NCBI RefSeq assembly: GCF_914767665.1
Contig: NC_059503.1
Location: forward strand, 54,454,352-54,518,351
Source: Harmonia axyridis
Lineage: Eukaryota; Arthropoda; Insecta; Coleoptera; Coccinellidae
DNA: 64,000 nucleotides
Direction: 5' to 3'
Shown here: piece by piece, positions 1-10,127 of the stretch
Layout: each line of letters opens with the position of its first letter
How positions within the stretch are numbered: position 1 is the first letter of the stretch
Made by a program: the position numbers and the translations under genes
Notes under the pieces: generated by a model
The model's database searches: none
What the model saw: only the letters and a program-made list of their open reading frames with translations
Told to the model about the DNA's origin: nothing

Positions 1-236
1 TACATCATGTTATATACAGTGTGGTCCAAATGAAGCTTAACACCTCGATTTTCCGGCCTCAAAATGAAAATGTGGAAAATCGCTCGGACCCTTCAATTTC
101 TGATTCGAGGGGTAACAACTTTTTCGCTCTTCGCAGCCCCGTAAAAACCCCTTGATTTTGAATAGGGATGAGGGGTTGCGATACCTCATTTTGAAAATAT
201 TATCGAGTAACGAAATGACAGATAAAATAGTGGTAT

Positions 237-565
237 ATGGCTCACATTCAAAAAAACACAAGTTTGTATTATAACTTCAAAACTGATTGCAATAAGAAAC
301 AAATGATTGGACAAATTAAAGAAGTGCTTGTAGAATGTTTTTGTTTCATGTTTATAGCACAAATAAAAAGAAGTTATGAGAACTTTTCATTTTGCTCCAT
401 TTTCCAATTTTCTTTTATAACTTGGAAACAGTTGAATTTATGAGGTTGCGGGTTTCGCCAAATTAATTCTCTAAAAAATCGAGCCTGAAAATGTACCATT
501 CATTTTTTTAGCTCAAATGGGTTCTGAGATCCACTCACTAGACAACGAATTTGGGACACTCGATA
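237..565 (+). repeat. Dispersed interspersed repeat, copy 1 of 3
   Basis: This block is similar to 6163-6480 and 28530-28875. All three share ordered landmarks: a CACAAGTTTGTATTATAA-like start, a segment around GTTATGAGAACTTT, and an end containing ATCGAGCC and TAGCTCAAA. The copies differ by many substitutions and small indels, so the family is old. I see no coding capacity and no clear terminal repeats. The class is unknown. The 68-residue open frame across it is chance. Confidence 0.6.
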
Positions 566-796
566 AACGGTACCATATGAAGTGCTGCAATTTATCTCAG
601 AATTAAGTTATCACAATAATAAAAATGAGGAAATATTAAGAAAAGATGAGGCAACATCTGAGTGTTCTTAAACTATTCGTCTGTTAACGAATGTAACGGG
701 TTTTTCACTATAATTTGACCCCCCTTTAACTTTGTTACTAGAAGAGGTACAAATAAATGTTTTCCACGAAAGTTTCACGAAATCGAGTAGTGGTTT

Positions 797-1548
797 TTGA
801 GATGATTTCACAAAACGAAATATATACAGAGTGGGCAACATATTGATATCAACTTCATTTTTTCAAATGGAACACCCTGTATATTTTTCTATATTTGACT
901 AGCTCTTTTTCACCTGATTTCAAATATATAACATATGTTTGGCCTATCTCTCTTATTCTGAGTACCACAGAGTTTCAAATTTTAAGAACCACCTGGCATG
1001 CTCAGTAATCAGTTTTCAAGTGGAAGACTGTGATAACTCAAAATGTCCTTTTTTGAGTTAACTCTTTGCCAACAATTTGACATACGTTTTTCACTTTGAA
1101 TTGGAATTGGGTGATTTGGATTCAACTCCATATATTATCTCCTTGTAGCTTTCTTTTTTTTATTGTTCTCCACATAAAGCGAAAATATTTCAAATTTTTC
1201 CGCTTCTGTGTAGAGCATATTCGATGAATGGTTTTATTCAATGACAAACGTTGTTAAGTATCGTTGGTAACGAGATAACTCAAAAAATGGCATTCTGAAT
1301 TATTGCAGTTTTCCAATTGAAAACAGATTACCTACTTAGCTTGCCAGGTGGTTCTTAAAATTTGAAACTCTGTGGTACTCAGAATAAGAGAGATAGGCCA
1401 AACATATGTTTTATATTTGAAATCAGGTGAAAAAGAGCTAGTCAAATATAGAAAGATATACAGGGTGTTCCATTTGAAAAAATGAAGTTGCTATCAATAT
1501 GTTGCCCACTCTGTATATATTTCGTTTTGTGAAATCATTTTAAAAAAC
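797..1548. repeat. Long palindromic (foldback) element
   Basis: Two arms of roughly 240-300 bases (about 797-1040 and 1310-1548) are reverse complements with few differences, around a less-matched centre. The left arm reads GATGATTTCACAAAACGAAA and the right arm ends with its complement. Each arm contains a CACCCTG/CAGGGTG motif beside TATA (near 882 and 1459), so a smaller CAGGGTG-ended element may lie inside each arm. No coding capacity. This is a non-autonomous foldback/MITE-like element; the mobilising enzyme is not visible. Confidence 0.8.
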
Positions 1549-1818
1549 ACAGGATGTTCTGAATAAAACCTTACTTAATTTTTTTTTTGTTCATTTATGT
1601 ATATAACAAAAAAGGAAGTAAATGAGTTCAATATCTGAACAGTTATGTCTTCGAGGAGTCAAGCTTCCATTCGAAAAAATAATTGATAAAATCAGTCCCA
1701 GGGTTCAAGAAAAAATGAACTAGACATTTTATCCATCCCCCTAATTTTGCTGGTTTGTATATTATCATGATAGTGCAAATTTTTTTGGCAAATTTTACAA
1801 ATTATCTATTATTTCCAG

Positions 1819-4800
1819 AAAAGAAGTTGTTCAATAATAGTTTATGTAATTTCGGCAACCAGAGTATATCGACGGCAGTAAGGAGCACCGAAGATATACT
1901 GAAAAACATTGGAAAACATGTAGATCAAAATGCAGAAGAAAGTTTCAGTACGTTAGGACTAAATTTAAGGAAAGTAAATGAAACTGTTGCAGAAAAATTT
2001 ACAAATGTAAGTTGATTTATTCACTATCAAACATTTTTCTTCGTTAATGACAATAAATAAATAAAAATTTCAAGATTATTACAAAATGTGTGATATCAAA
2101 AATTGGACTTTTCAAAAACCTTATTACTAATCATAATTGATAGGTTAGAGATATGTTTTTCAAATCGATTTGAAGATCTTAAAACCCTCAATAATGTTCA
2201 GAAGTGTACCTACCTAAAAATAATTTGCTCATGAAACTCAAAGAAATATGTAGATAATAGATACTCAAATTTATTGTATCGCCTACAATGTAGGTTCCTT
2301 GTGAAATAGTAGAGCAACCAATAATTAAATCATCAAAACTTATTTCAGACGGCACGATTTTTGTTTAATCCCTTGTACATCATCATTGTACAGGGTGGGC
2401 CCAATTGGACACTTTTGAAAGAGAAGTCATATTTTTATACTAGATAGACGAAAACTTAGGACCAATTTTCATGACAAACTCCATAGCTATCACAGTTACA
2501 TAGTTACCGGGTGTTTTTCGAAAATGTTCATTTTCGAAATATTGCTATAACTTTTTTCTGTTGAAAATTTTCAATTTCTAATAAAACATTCGTGTTTTTT
2601 CGTACAATTCAATTACGTTCATTGAATTTTTCGCAAACTGATATTTCATGAGATATCGCTTTGAAATTTTTTTCAAATGGGACACCCCGTAGGTATATTT
2701 CTACATAATTCGATAGAGTTGAAAACAACAACTCAAAAAATAAAACATATTTGATATTTTAATGAAGTCATGTTCGAAGACCCAACAAGTGGCCTGCTAG
2801 GTCGCCTGACCTAACGTCTACATACCTACTACTATAGAAACTTCTCATGCAGCTAAAAAACACCCGTTATAGGTAAAATAAAAACCCCATGAAGATATGT
2901 ATTTGCCTTCAAGTCACGCAAATGCCAAATTTCAAAATTTAATGCCAAAATTTCAGGACTCCTCCAGCTCTACAGAGGGCGCCAGTGGGATTTCCTACTG
3001 TACAAACTGCACAGAAAACCACGTGTGTTTCAAAACTGAAGAAACTGAAAAGCCGAAGTGTGTAGAAATTTCGGACAAACATGACCCAACCGGTTGTGGA
3101 GGACTCTGTATATTGAATATAGAATTTTGTGCCATTCTGGATAGACAACGTAAAGTCTACGAGTGTTCGCCATTGAAGAATCTGCTCAAATGTCCTGAGG
3201 ATACCTTCAATTGTGGCGAGCAGTGTATAGCCAGAAGTAAAGTATGCGATGGAATTATTCATTGCACGAATATGCAGGACGAAAGATTTTGTGGTAAGGG
3301 TGAAAATATCTACTAGTACTAACTTACAGGGTGTTCCTAAATTGGAGATACAAACGTAGATGACAGATTCCTCATTTAAAAAAAAATTTCTTCTTTTCTT
3401 CTTTTCGAAATACAAGGTGTTAAAGTTCAATTTATTCAAGTTTCTTTCTCATAGCACCTTCCCTTCACAAGATATTTAACTTGAATTTGGTATAGATATT
3501 CCAATTCGAAGTTTTCATCACGAGATATGCTTATTTTTAATGCAAATCTGCAGGGTGATATTTTTTCTGCAGAGTATCCGCTTCTTTCCTCCACAACATA
3601 TTTTTGGGGGACCACTGGTGATTTAAAAAAATTTGAGAATAAACTTCGGTCCAGTAGGTACTGCGCTTTTTGGTTTCTAGTAGTTTTGTCATATATCTGC
3701 TCCAGATTTCGAGAAAAATTTCAAACAATTCTCTAGTAATCCTCCGGAAAATCCAAATTATTATAAAGATCCAGTTCGCAAGCAATGATGAATGAATTAA
3801 TTATAAGTTTTGGTACTTATTTACCCAATCTGTAGCGAGGATTTAATAGATTCAATAAACTGTTATAATCATCACAAAAAAGTAGGTCTACGAGAAACAC
3901 CCTGCATCTCGAAAACAAAGCGTTTGCAGCCCATTTTTATAGGACTTTCTTTCTCAAAATTTTGCAAAGATTCTCATTTTTCTTTGTACAATGGAATTTT
4001 CAGATTAATAATTGTCATGTACATAATAAGATGGTGGAAATAAGAATAAATTGATATTTAATATTCAAAATTTTTTCTAATTCTACTCCTTTATATCATA
4101 TTTCGGAATTTTATTTTTAGTTTTAAAATTTTTTCAGAATAATACTATTTTGTTTTCACTATCATGATTATGTTCACATTAAGAATTGAATATTAATTTT
4201 TTTTGCCTTTCGTTTGCCATCAGCTAAGGTAGATTTTCTGCACCCAGAAACAATACCTACCTTCTATAGGAGGTATTGGCCTTCTTTTCTAGGAGGTATT
4301 GACTAATATCATACCAAAATCCCCCCATGTCACTTTTAGAAATTTGACCCTGATGTAAAACAATTTTTTCAAGCGAAAACCACAAAGTAGAAACATGAGA
4401 TCTAATTCGTTCAGAAATTAATGAGAATTTCAAAAATGAATTTTATTTTGAGGAAAAACACAGTGGCACGAAAGAGCCATATTGATCCTTAAAATATTAA
4501 TGAAATCCATATCTTTAAAAGACTAAAAATCAAGGATCTAGGATACGGCCGAATCGAACATTTTAATTGAATGATAATATTGAAAACATTATTTTTTCCT
4601 CAAAGTTCTAATCTTTCCAATATTAGGAGTATAAATTTGTTACTATTCATTGAGGAAAAATCGATTTTAATATGGTATTGGGGTGCCGAAGAAAACTTGA
4701 TGAAATGGGTAAGAATAACAGGGCCATTTTATACTGGGTTCCCGGCCACTCGAGAATCAGAGAGAATGAGGACAACACACTTGCCAGAAAAGGAGCACAA

Positions 4801-5836
4801 ACTCCTTTCATCGGCCGGAACCTTTCTGTGGTGTAGAAACGCACCTACAAGAAAAAGTTTCAGGAAGGGGGTAACCGAAAGAGAAAAACTCTGGCGGAAT
4901 CTTCCTGGTCTGAATCACTCTAAAAAGTTTTTTCGAAACTTTGACTCTACAAGATCCAAGAAGAATCTTAGTAAGAATATGCTACACCTCCTCACTGGAT
5001 TCGTCACAGGGCATTGCCGCCTTAGAAAACACCTCATGAGAATGGCTCTAACAGAAAATGACGAGTGCAGATTATGTGAGGAGGAGGAAGAAACTCCGGA
5101 TCACCTGGTGACGGAAAACCTCGCCATCGCTAGCCAACGCAAAACCTGCTTTGGACAAGAAACTTGTAGAAGTGAGGAATTAGCCTCCTTGAAGCCATCC
5201 CAGATACTGGAGTTCATTAGAATTCTGGAACTGGAAGGCGAGCTGTAGATCACGTTATGAAGAGAATAGCTCTGAGGGGGGGCACAATAGACCATTAGGT
5301 CGTAGTGAAACGTAACATCCTTAATTAAATATAATCTAATCTAATTGTCGAAAAAAAATACTTACCTTCAGATTTAAATCATGTAGTCAGATATTCTTGA
5401 TAGAAATTAGGAGTTTTCAGGCATTCCCTGAGGTAAAGAGACTAAGAGTGAAGAATCCATATTTATTTTACAGATTGTAATCTTAAAGAAAATTTCCAAT
5501 GTACAAATTCAACCAAATGTCTTCCTAAAAGCAAAAAATGTGATGGAATTGTGGACTGCTGGGATCGATCGGACGAAAATCTTTGCCACGAAGGTAAATA
5601 ATAAAATATAATACAAAATGGTAATAATGTTTATTGGCCTGAATAAATAAGTGGTACTTCTAGGTTTTTCCTACATTTATGTTCTTATATAAAACTACTT
5701 TCGATTATTTTTTACAGGATGCCCTCCACAACACTATAGTTGCCTTAATGGTCAGTGCATTACCCAAGAATATTTTTGTGATGGTATAGCACACTGTTTA
5801 GACTCGAGTGATGAACCACAGGGTTGTTCACTATAA
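1819..5836 (+). CDS. LDL-receptor class A domain protein, 3' part of gene
   Basis: Four exons join in phase: 1819-2006, 2957-3293, 5474-5593 and 5718-5836 (stop TAA). All have AG acceptors and GT donors. The 5' part lies upstream, in or beyond the window. The first exon encodes a polar, possibly helical segment. The second starts with a cysteine-rich region and ends in an LDLa module. The last two exons are one LDLa module each, with six cysteines and the acidic calcium-binding signature (CDGIVDCWDRSDE; CDGIAHCLDSSDE). The module in exon 2 has lost that acidic signature (CDGIIHCTNMQDE). LDLa modules usually sit in extracellular or membrane proteins and bind ligands with calcium. I see no transmembrane segment or protease domain before the stop. 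The family is not identified; a nudel-like or other mosaic extracellular protein is possible. The 2.2-kb intron carries a retrotransposon tail. Confidence 0.75.
2391..2689. mobile_element. Short CAGGGTG-ended non-autonomous element
   Basis: The left end reads CAGGGTGGGCCCAATTGG and the right end is the approximate complement (TCAAATGGGACACCCCG). Both ends abut TA. There is no open frame. The terminal repeats are imperfect, so this is an older copy than the others of the same style in the window. It lies in the intron between the first two annotated exons of the LDLa gene. Confidence 0.45.
3500..4035. repeat. Dispersed repeat related to 45150-45660
   Basis: The reverse complement of 3530-3790 resembles 45200-45450, sharing landmarks such as AACTGGAT, a lysine-codon-rich stretch and AAAAAATATCACCCTG. 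The following piece (3890-4000, containing TCTCGAAAACAAAGCGTTTG) matches 45540-45620 in direct orientation and also 20975-21070. This mix of orientations suggests a foldback organisation. No coding capacity. It lies in the large intron of the LDLa gene. Confidence 0.45.
4571..5335 (+). mobile_element. Non-LTR retrotransposon 3' fragment (RNase H / C-terminal region)
   Basis: The 225-residue open frame ending at 5248 ends like ORF2 of Jockey/I-type non-LTR elements. It has a region with RNase H-like spacing, followed by a CRLCEEEEETPDHL zinc-knuckle-like motif. No reverse transcriptase core is present, so the copy is 5'-truncated. The sequence after the stop runs into a TAATCTAATCTAA tail (about 5325-5345), typical of the short tandem tails of these elements. 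It sits in the sense orientation in an intron of the LDLa gene. Confidence 0.7.
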
Positions 5837-6162
5837 AGATGCTGTATTCGTTGACTAAATATATATTTTTATAGCACTATTGCTATTTCATTTATCCATA
5901 ACTTTTTATATATTAAGAAACTTCTGGAAATTCAAAAGCCAAAAGGTACTGGCATTTTGGGCAATAGTATTACGTATTCGTACTTTCAATATCTTTGTTT
6001 CAGATATTGAGTCAAATTAAATTTTTGCTAATCTTGTAATTATTCAAGCCTTACTATGTCAAATTCTAGGGGGTGCCAGAAAATTGTTTGGGAGGGGGTA
6101 TTTCGGGGGTAACGTTCCTCGAGTTCTTTTTCACTTTGAAATGTAAGTATATAGAACATAAA

Positions 6163-6480
6163 AATTTCTATGGTTTACATTTGAAAAAACACAAGTTTGT
6201 TTAATAACTTCAAAAATAATGGCAATATAAAACAAATGATAACACTAATGGCTTCTACCGAAAAAAAATTCCTCTAGAATGTTTCTGTTCCATGTTTATA
6301 GCACCAGTAAAGAATAAGTTATGAGAACTTTTCATTTTCCGAAATTTTCCAATTTTCTCTTATAGCTTGAAAACAGTTGATGTTATAAGGTTGCAGTTTT
6401 CATCAAATTCATTATCTCAAAAATCGAGCCCGAAAATGTGTCATCCTTTTTTTTCTAGCTCAAAAGGATTCATATTATCT
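6163..6480 (+). repeat. Dispersed interspersed repeat, copy 2 of 3
   Basis: Homologous to 237-565 and 28530-28875 through the whole length, in the same orientation. It ends in the ATCGAGCCCGAAAATG and TCTAGCTCAAA landmarks. No open frame of note. It lies between the LDLa gene and the palindrome block. Confidence 0.6.
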
Positions 6481-6548
6481 AAAATCTAAAGAGTGTGGGT
6501 AAGGCGTCATCTAATATCCATATCGTCATTGGCCAAGGTCTATACGTA

Positions 6549-7455
6549 AAGTATGGAACAAATTCATCTTTACCTGAACAGACCATTTTAAGAAGTAACC
6601 CTGAAACACGTCGATTTTTTATTCAAATTTACCGTATTTTAAAGTAATAGTCTATTATACAGGCTGAATTACTTTCGAGTAATGACGTCACCGTCATTTT
6701 TTTTAATGGAACACCCCCATTTTGTCTCAATTTTCCGATTACTCTAGTTGAGCTGATTTCAAAAATGTGTCACATGTTGTTTCCAATTGGTACAGGGTGG
6801 ACAAAAATACAATAGTTTTGTGTGTGCTCATAAAGTAACGCGTAACATTCTTTATTAGTTAAATTAACAATATTAGCAAAAGTACTTATTGTCTAGCGGC
6901 AATTGGTTTGAATGTAACACCCTGTAGTTTGTTACATTTTTAGATTAATAAAAATGAGCTGTTTCCAAACATGTTTGGTACTTGTGTTCTATAGCAGACA
7001 GAATATGAAAGAAATTATTTCTTATATTTATACATTTTTATTAATCTAAAAATTCACTAAACTACAGGGTGTTACATTCAAACCAATTGCCGCTAGACAA
7101 TAAGTATTTTTGATAATATTGTTAATTTAACTAATGAAGAATGTTACGCGTTACTTTATGAGCACACACAAAACTATTGTATTTTTGTCCACCCTGTACC
7201 AATTGGAAACAACATGTGACACATTTTTGGAATCCGCTCAGCTAGAGTAATCGGAAAATTGAGACAAAATGGGGGTGTTCCATTTAAGAAAAAAATGACG
7301 GTGACGTCATTACTCGAAAATAATTCACCCTATATATTAGATTATTATTTCAAAATACGGTAAATTAAAATAAAAAATTAACGTGTTTCAATATTATTTC
7401 TTAAAATGGTCTGTTTAGCTGAAAATGAATTTGTTCCATACTTTACGGACACAGT
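6549..7455. mobile_element. Nested double palindrome, outer element
   Basis: Outer arms 6549-6790 and 7199-7455 are reverse complements (one shared landmark is CGTAAAGTATGGAACAAATTC). They contain TGACGTCA-type sequence and a CACCCCCATTTTGTCTC stretch. The right end is GGACACAGTG, the same end as the half copy at 40155-40408, where TA follows. The exact centre carries another palindromic element (6793-7196). No transposase is present. The outer arms are only slightly diverged from each other. Confidence 0.8.
6793..7196. mobile_element. Inner CAGGGTG-ended palindromic MITE
   Basis: Terminal inverted repeats of about 170 bases start CAGGGTGGACAAAAATAC at both ends and surround a short unpaired loop near 6960-7020. 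TA lies immediately outside each end, and the host sequence on both sides is CCAATTGG, the centre of the outer palindrome. A further CACCCTGTAG/CTACAGGGTG pair lies inside the arms (about 6919 and 7062). Each arm folds on the other, so single-stranded DNA or RNA from here would form a long hairpin. No coding capacity. Confidence 0.85.
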
Positions 7456-7775
7456 GTCATCAGACGCATAGAAATATAATATAACTAGAATGCCAACTCT
7501 CTCATCGGCTTGTCCAAAAAGTGATGCAAATTGAATTTTAAAATCAAAATGCGCATGCTCAACTCCACGGTGAATAGAAAACATGGTTGTCGAATATGGA
7601 AAACTTTTATATATTATATTTCTATGATCAGACGTTGCCTCGTAACCTCAACCAATCAGCTTCAACCATTCGTGACGTACCAATACCTCCTAGAAACCAG
7701 TCTAGTCTAGGCTTAGAATATAGATAGATTATTAATGTTCTAAGAGTTTAGGAGATATTGGACGTACACGATATA

Positions 7776-8231
7776 CGCTCTATTAGTGATGACGTCACAC
7801 ACCGCCATTTTAGTTCTTCTGTCAGTATTCGGAATCCAAACAAACTAATTGTCATCCAAATTAGTACGTTGTCGTTGAAGAAATCGGCTTATTTTGTTAA
7901 TTAAGGTTATTTAGGGAACGATTTTACTATTAATTGATAGACAGAAGGCACGAGATTACTGCCAGTAATCAAGTCTATCAAGTTCAACTAATAAACACGG
8001 CTTTTTACAAAATCAGGGAAATGATACAGGATTCAAACTTACTGGTATTAACCTCGTTCCTTCTATCTATCAATTAATACTGAAATCGTTCCTCAAATAC
8101 TCTTATTTATGAAAATAAGCCAATTCCTTCAAAGACACCGTACTAATTTGAATGACAATTTATTTGTTTGGATTCCGAACACTGACAGGAGAACCAAAAA
8201 TGGCGGTGTGTGCCGTCACACTAATAGAACG
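7776..8231. mobile_element. Palindromic MITE with TGACGTCA in its termini, copy 1
   Basis: Ends read CGCTCTATTAGTGATGACG and its near complement, flanked by TA. The arms are long and cover most of the element. Shared internal landmarks with 34772-35304 are ATTCGGAATCCAAACAA and ATTAATTGATAGACA. The two copies lie in opposite orientation. The left arm holds a perfect TGACGTCA palindrome, the binding site of CREB/ATF proteins; the right arm has it mutated. No open frame. Confidence 0.85.
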
Positions 8232-9239
8232 TATCCCCATTCAAATTGAAAGTTACGAGGCAACCTATAGACAAAGCCTTTAAAATAAGTTCACTAATAA
8301 CTAGATGAATAGCAATAGAAGTATCGTCCCTAATTTAATGATTCCATTAGAAAGTCATTAACTAATAGAGCGAAAATAATAAACAAATGACGTTCGTTCA
8401 ACAATCATTAAAATAATGGAGGCATTGAATTTCTTTCGCATTAATTGTATTGATTGACTGCTTTTTGCAACTGCGATGCTTTCGCAGATATTTCAATAAA
8501 ATTTTGTACACGTTTTCACTACATCATGATACATTTTCTGATGTACAAATCATTTAATTATTTTACCAGTGGCGTCTGTAAGACACTGCTTTTTCTCAAA
8601 TTAAAAATTATTTTTGAAATTCTCATTCATTTACAAATAAATTTGACCTCGTGATTCTATTTTTTCCGTCAAATAGTTTTCGTTTGAAAAAATAGAGATC
8701 GTTTTACTTCAGATACAAATTGCCAAAAGTGTCATGGGTTGATCATTCCATGGAAATTGATTGTGTATGGACTAAAATCAAATTAAAAGCTGAAACTGAT
8801 TCAAAAACGAATGAGAATTCTAAAAATACATTTTCGACTTTAGATTTTACACTATGTTTCTGAATGAATTATCATTTCATATTGAACGAAACTGAATACC
8901 ATAAAAAAAAAACACGATTTCCATAGTACAATCAGCCCATGGCACTTTTTGCAATTTGTCTCTGAAGTAAAATGATTTTATTTTTTCTAGCGAATATCAT
9001 GCTCCGAACAAAGTGGAATTATAAGACCTAATTTGTTCAGAAATTGATAATTTCAAAAAAAATTCTTAATTTTATAAAGAGCAATGTCTTATCATTTTTC
9101 CTTCAAAAATATTCACTGCAAAACCCATACAAACGCCATTGGTAAAAATAATAAATTTGGACGTCAGAAAACATATCTTGCTCATACCAAATAGCATCAT
9201 TGTGGTTATAAAAAAATTATTTTATTTCTGGAAACTTTA
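8232..9239. other. Intergenic stretch, no gene seen
   Basis: I see no credible coding exon, RNA gene or clear terminal repeat in this kilobase. The 66-residue open frame at 8454-8654 has no recognisable features. TTGCCAAAAGTGTCATGG near 8727 recurs in complement near 8937, so another degenerate palindrome may span about 8690-8980. Confidence 0.4.
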
Positions 9240-9643
9240 CCACCCTGTATCTCAAAGTTGGCACGTTTACGATATACATCCATATGAAGTTTTCTTTTCA
9301 AAACGGCTCCAAGAACCGCCCTATTCAGGCGCGGATCCAAGGGGGGGGGGGGGAAATGGAGGAACGTCCCCCCCCCCCCAAATAGCCCGGGCACCTCTTA
9401 AATTTCGCCGGTCCTCCTAGAATTTGACATACTAAGGCTCAAATAATTACAAAATCAGCAAAAATTTCACCTTCAATACATTTTGTGAAAACCCAAATTA
9501 ATGAACGGCAAAAAATAACGTCACAAAATGGCGGAAGTGTCTAGGTTCCACATTTTCAGTTTTCAAAGTTCCCCCCCCAAAAGTGGGGCCTGGATCCGCG
9601 CCTGGCCCTCTTTAATATAAGCATATCATTAAGGAACACCCTG
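9240..9643 (-). mobile_element. CAGGGTG-family element interrupted by a hAT-like MITE
   Basis: Read on the minus strand from 9643, the sequence starts CAGGGTGTTCCTTAATG and, after removal of 9326-9612, continues into a region matching 59739-59880 in order (TTCTTGGAGCC, then a CATATG-containing part). A CACCCTGTATC motif at 9241-9251 marks another family end. No coding capacity. It was present before the hAT-like insertion. Confidence 0.6.
9326..9604. mobile_element. hAT-type MITE with 8-bp target duplication
   Basis: Termini CAGGCGCGGATCCA and TGGATCCGCGCCTG are perfect 14-base inverted repeats. They are flanked by GCCCTATT (9318-9325) and GCCCTCTT (9605-9612), an 8-base target duplication with one difference, as expected for hAT transposition. 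The body (279 bases) contains runs of G and C of 8-13 bases and no transposase. It interrupts the older element at 9240-9643. Confidence 0.85.
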
Positions 9644-10127
9644 TATATTTTTAATACTAATTAATATGCTTATGAAATGATAAAGACTTCTAAAGTACTC
9701 CGCAAATACCATAATAGAGAATAAAAATAAGAAGCTGAATAGCACATTTCTCTTTTGGGAAAAATGAAGAGTATTGCAGTGGAATAAATTCGGTCACCTA
9801 TACCCAATAACTCAATAAAAATTATTCTAACAATGGTGCAGAACTTACTCAAGGAACATTTCTCTTTTTTTTCTCAACACATTTGCTCATAGGGTGGTTC
9901 GAAATTTAGCCTCCAGAGGGCGAATTTAAGATTCACTAATGTAGTAGCCACTGTCGGGGTTGAAGAAGAAGAAAAGAAAATAAAAAAAATTATTGTATTC
10001 TGTGGGCTATGTCTATGTGCGAAATGTTAACCTCACTTATATAAAACCGCATTCCCACAATGCGGTATTTAAAAGTGGAGTTTTAAATTGTTCGTAAGAG
10101 AAGTTTTTTTAAAGTTTCGCCGTTAAA

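Noticed and set aside
2939..3439. 166-residue minus-strand open frame
   Set aside because: It is antisense to an LDLa exon with correct splice sites and cysteine spacing.
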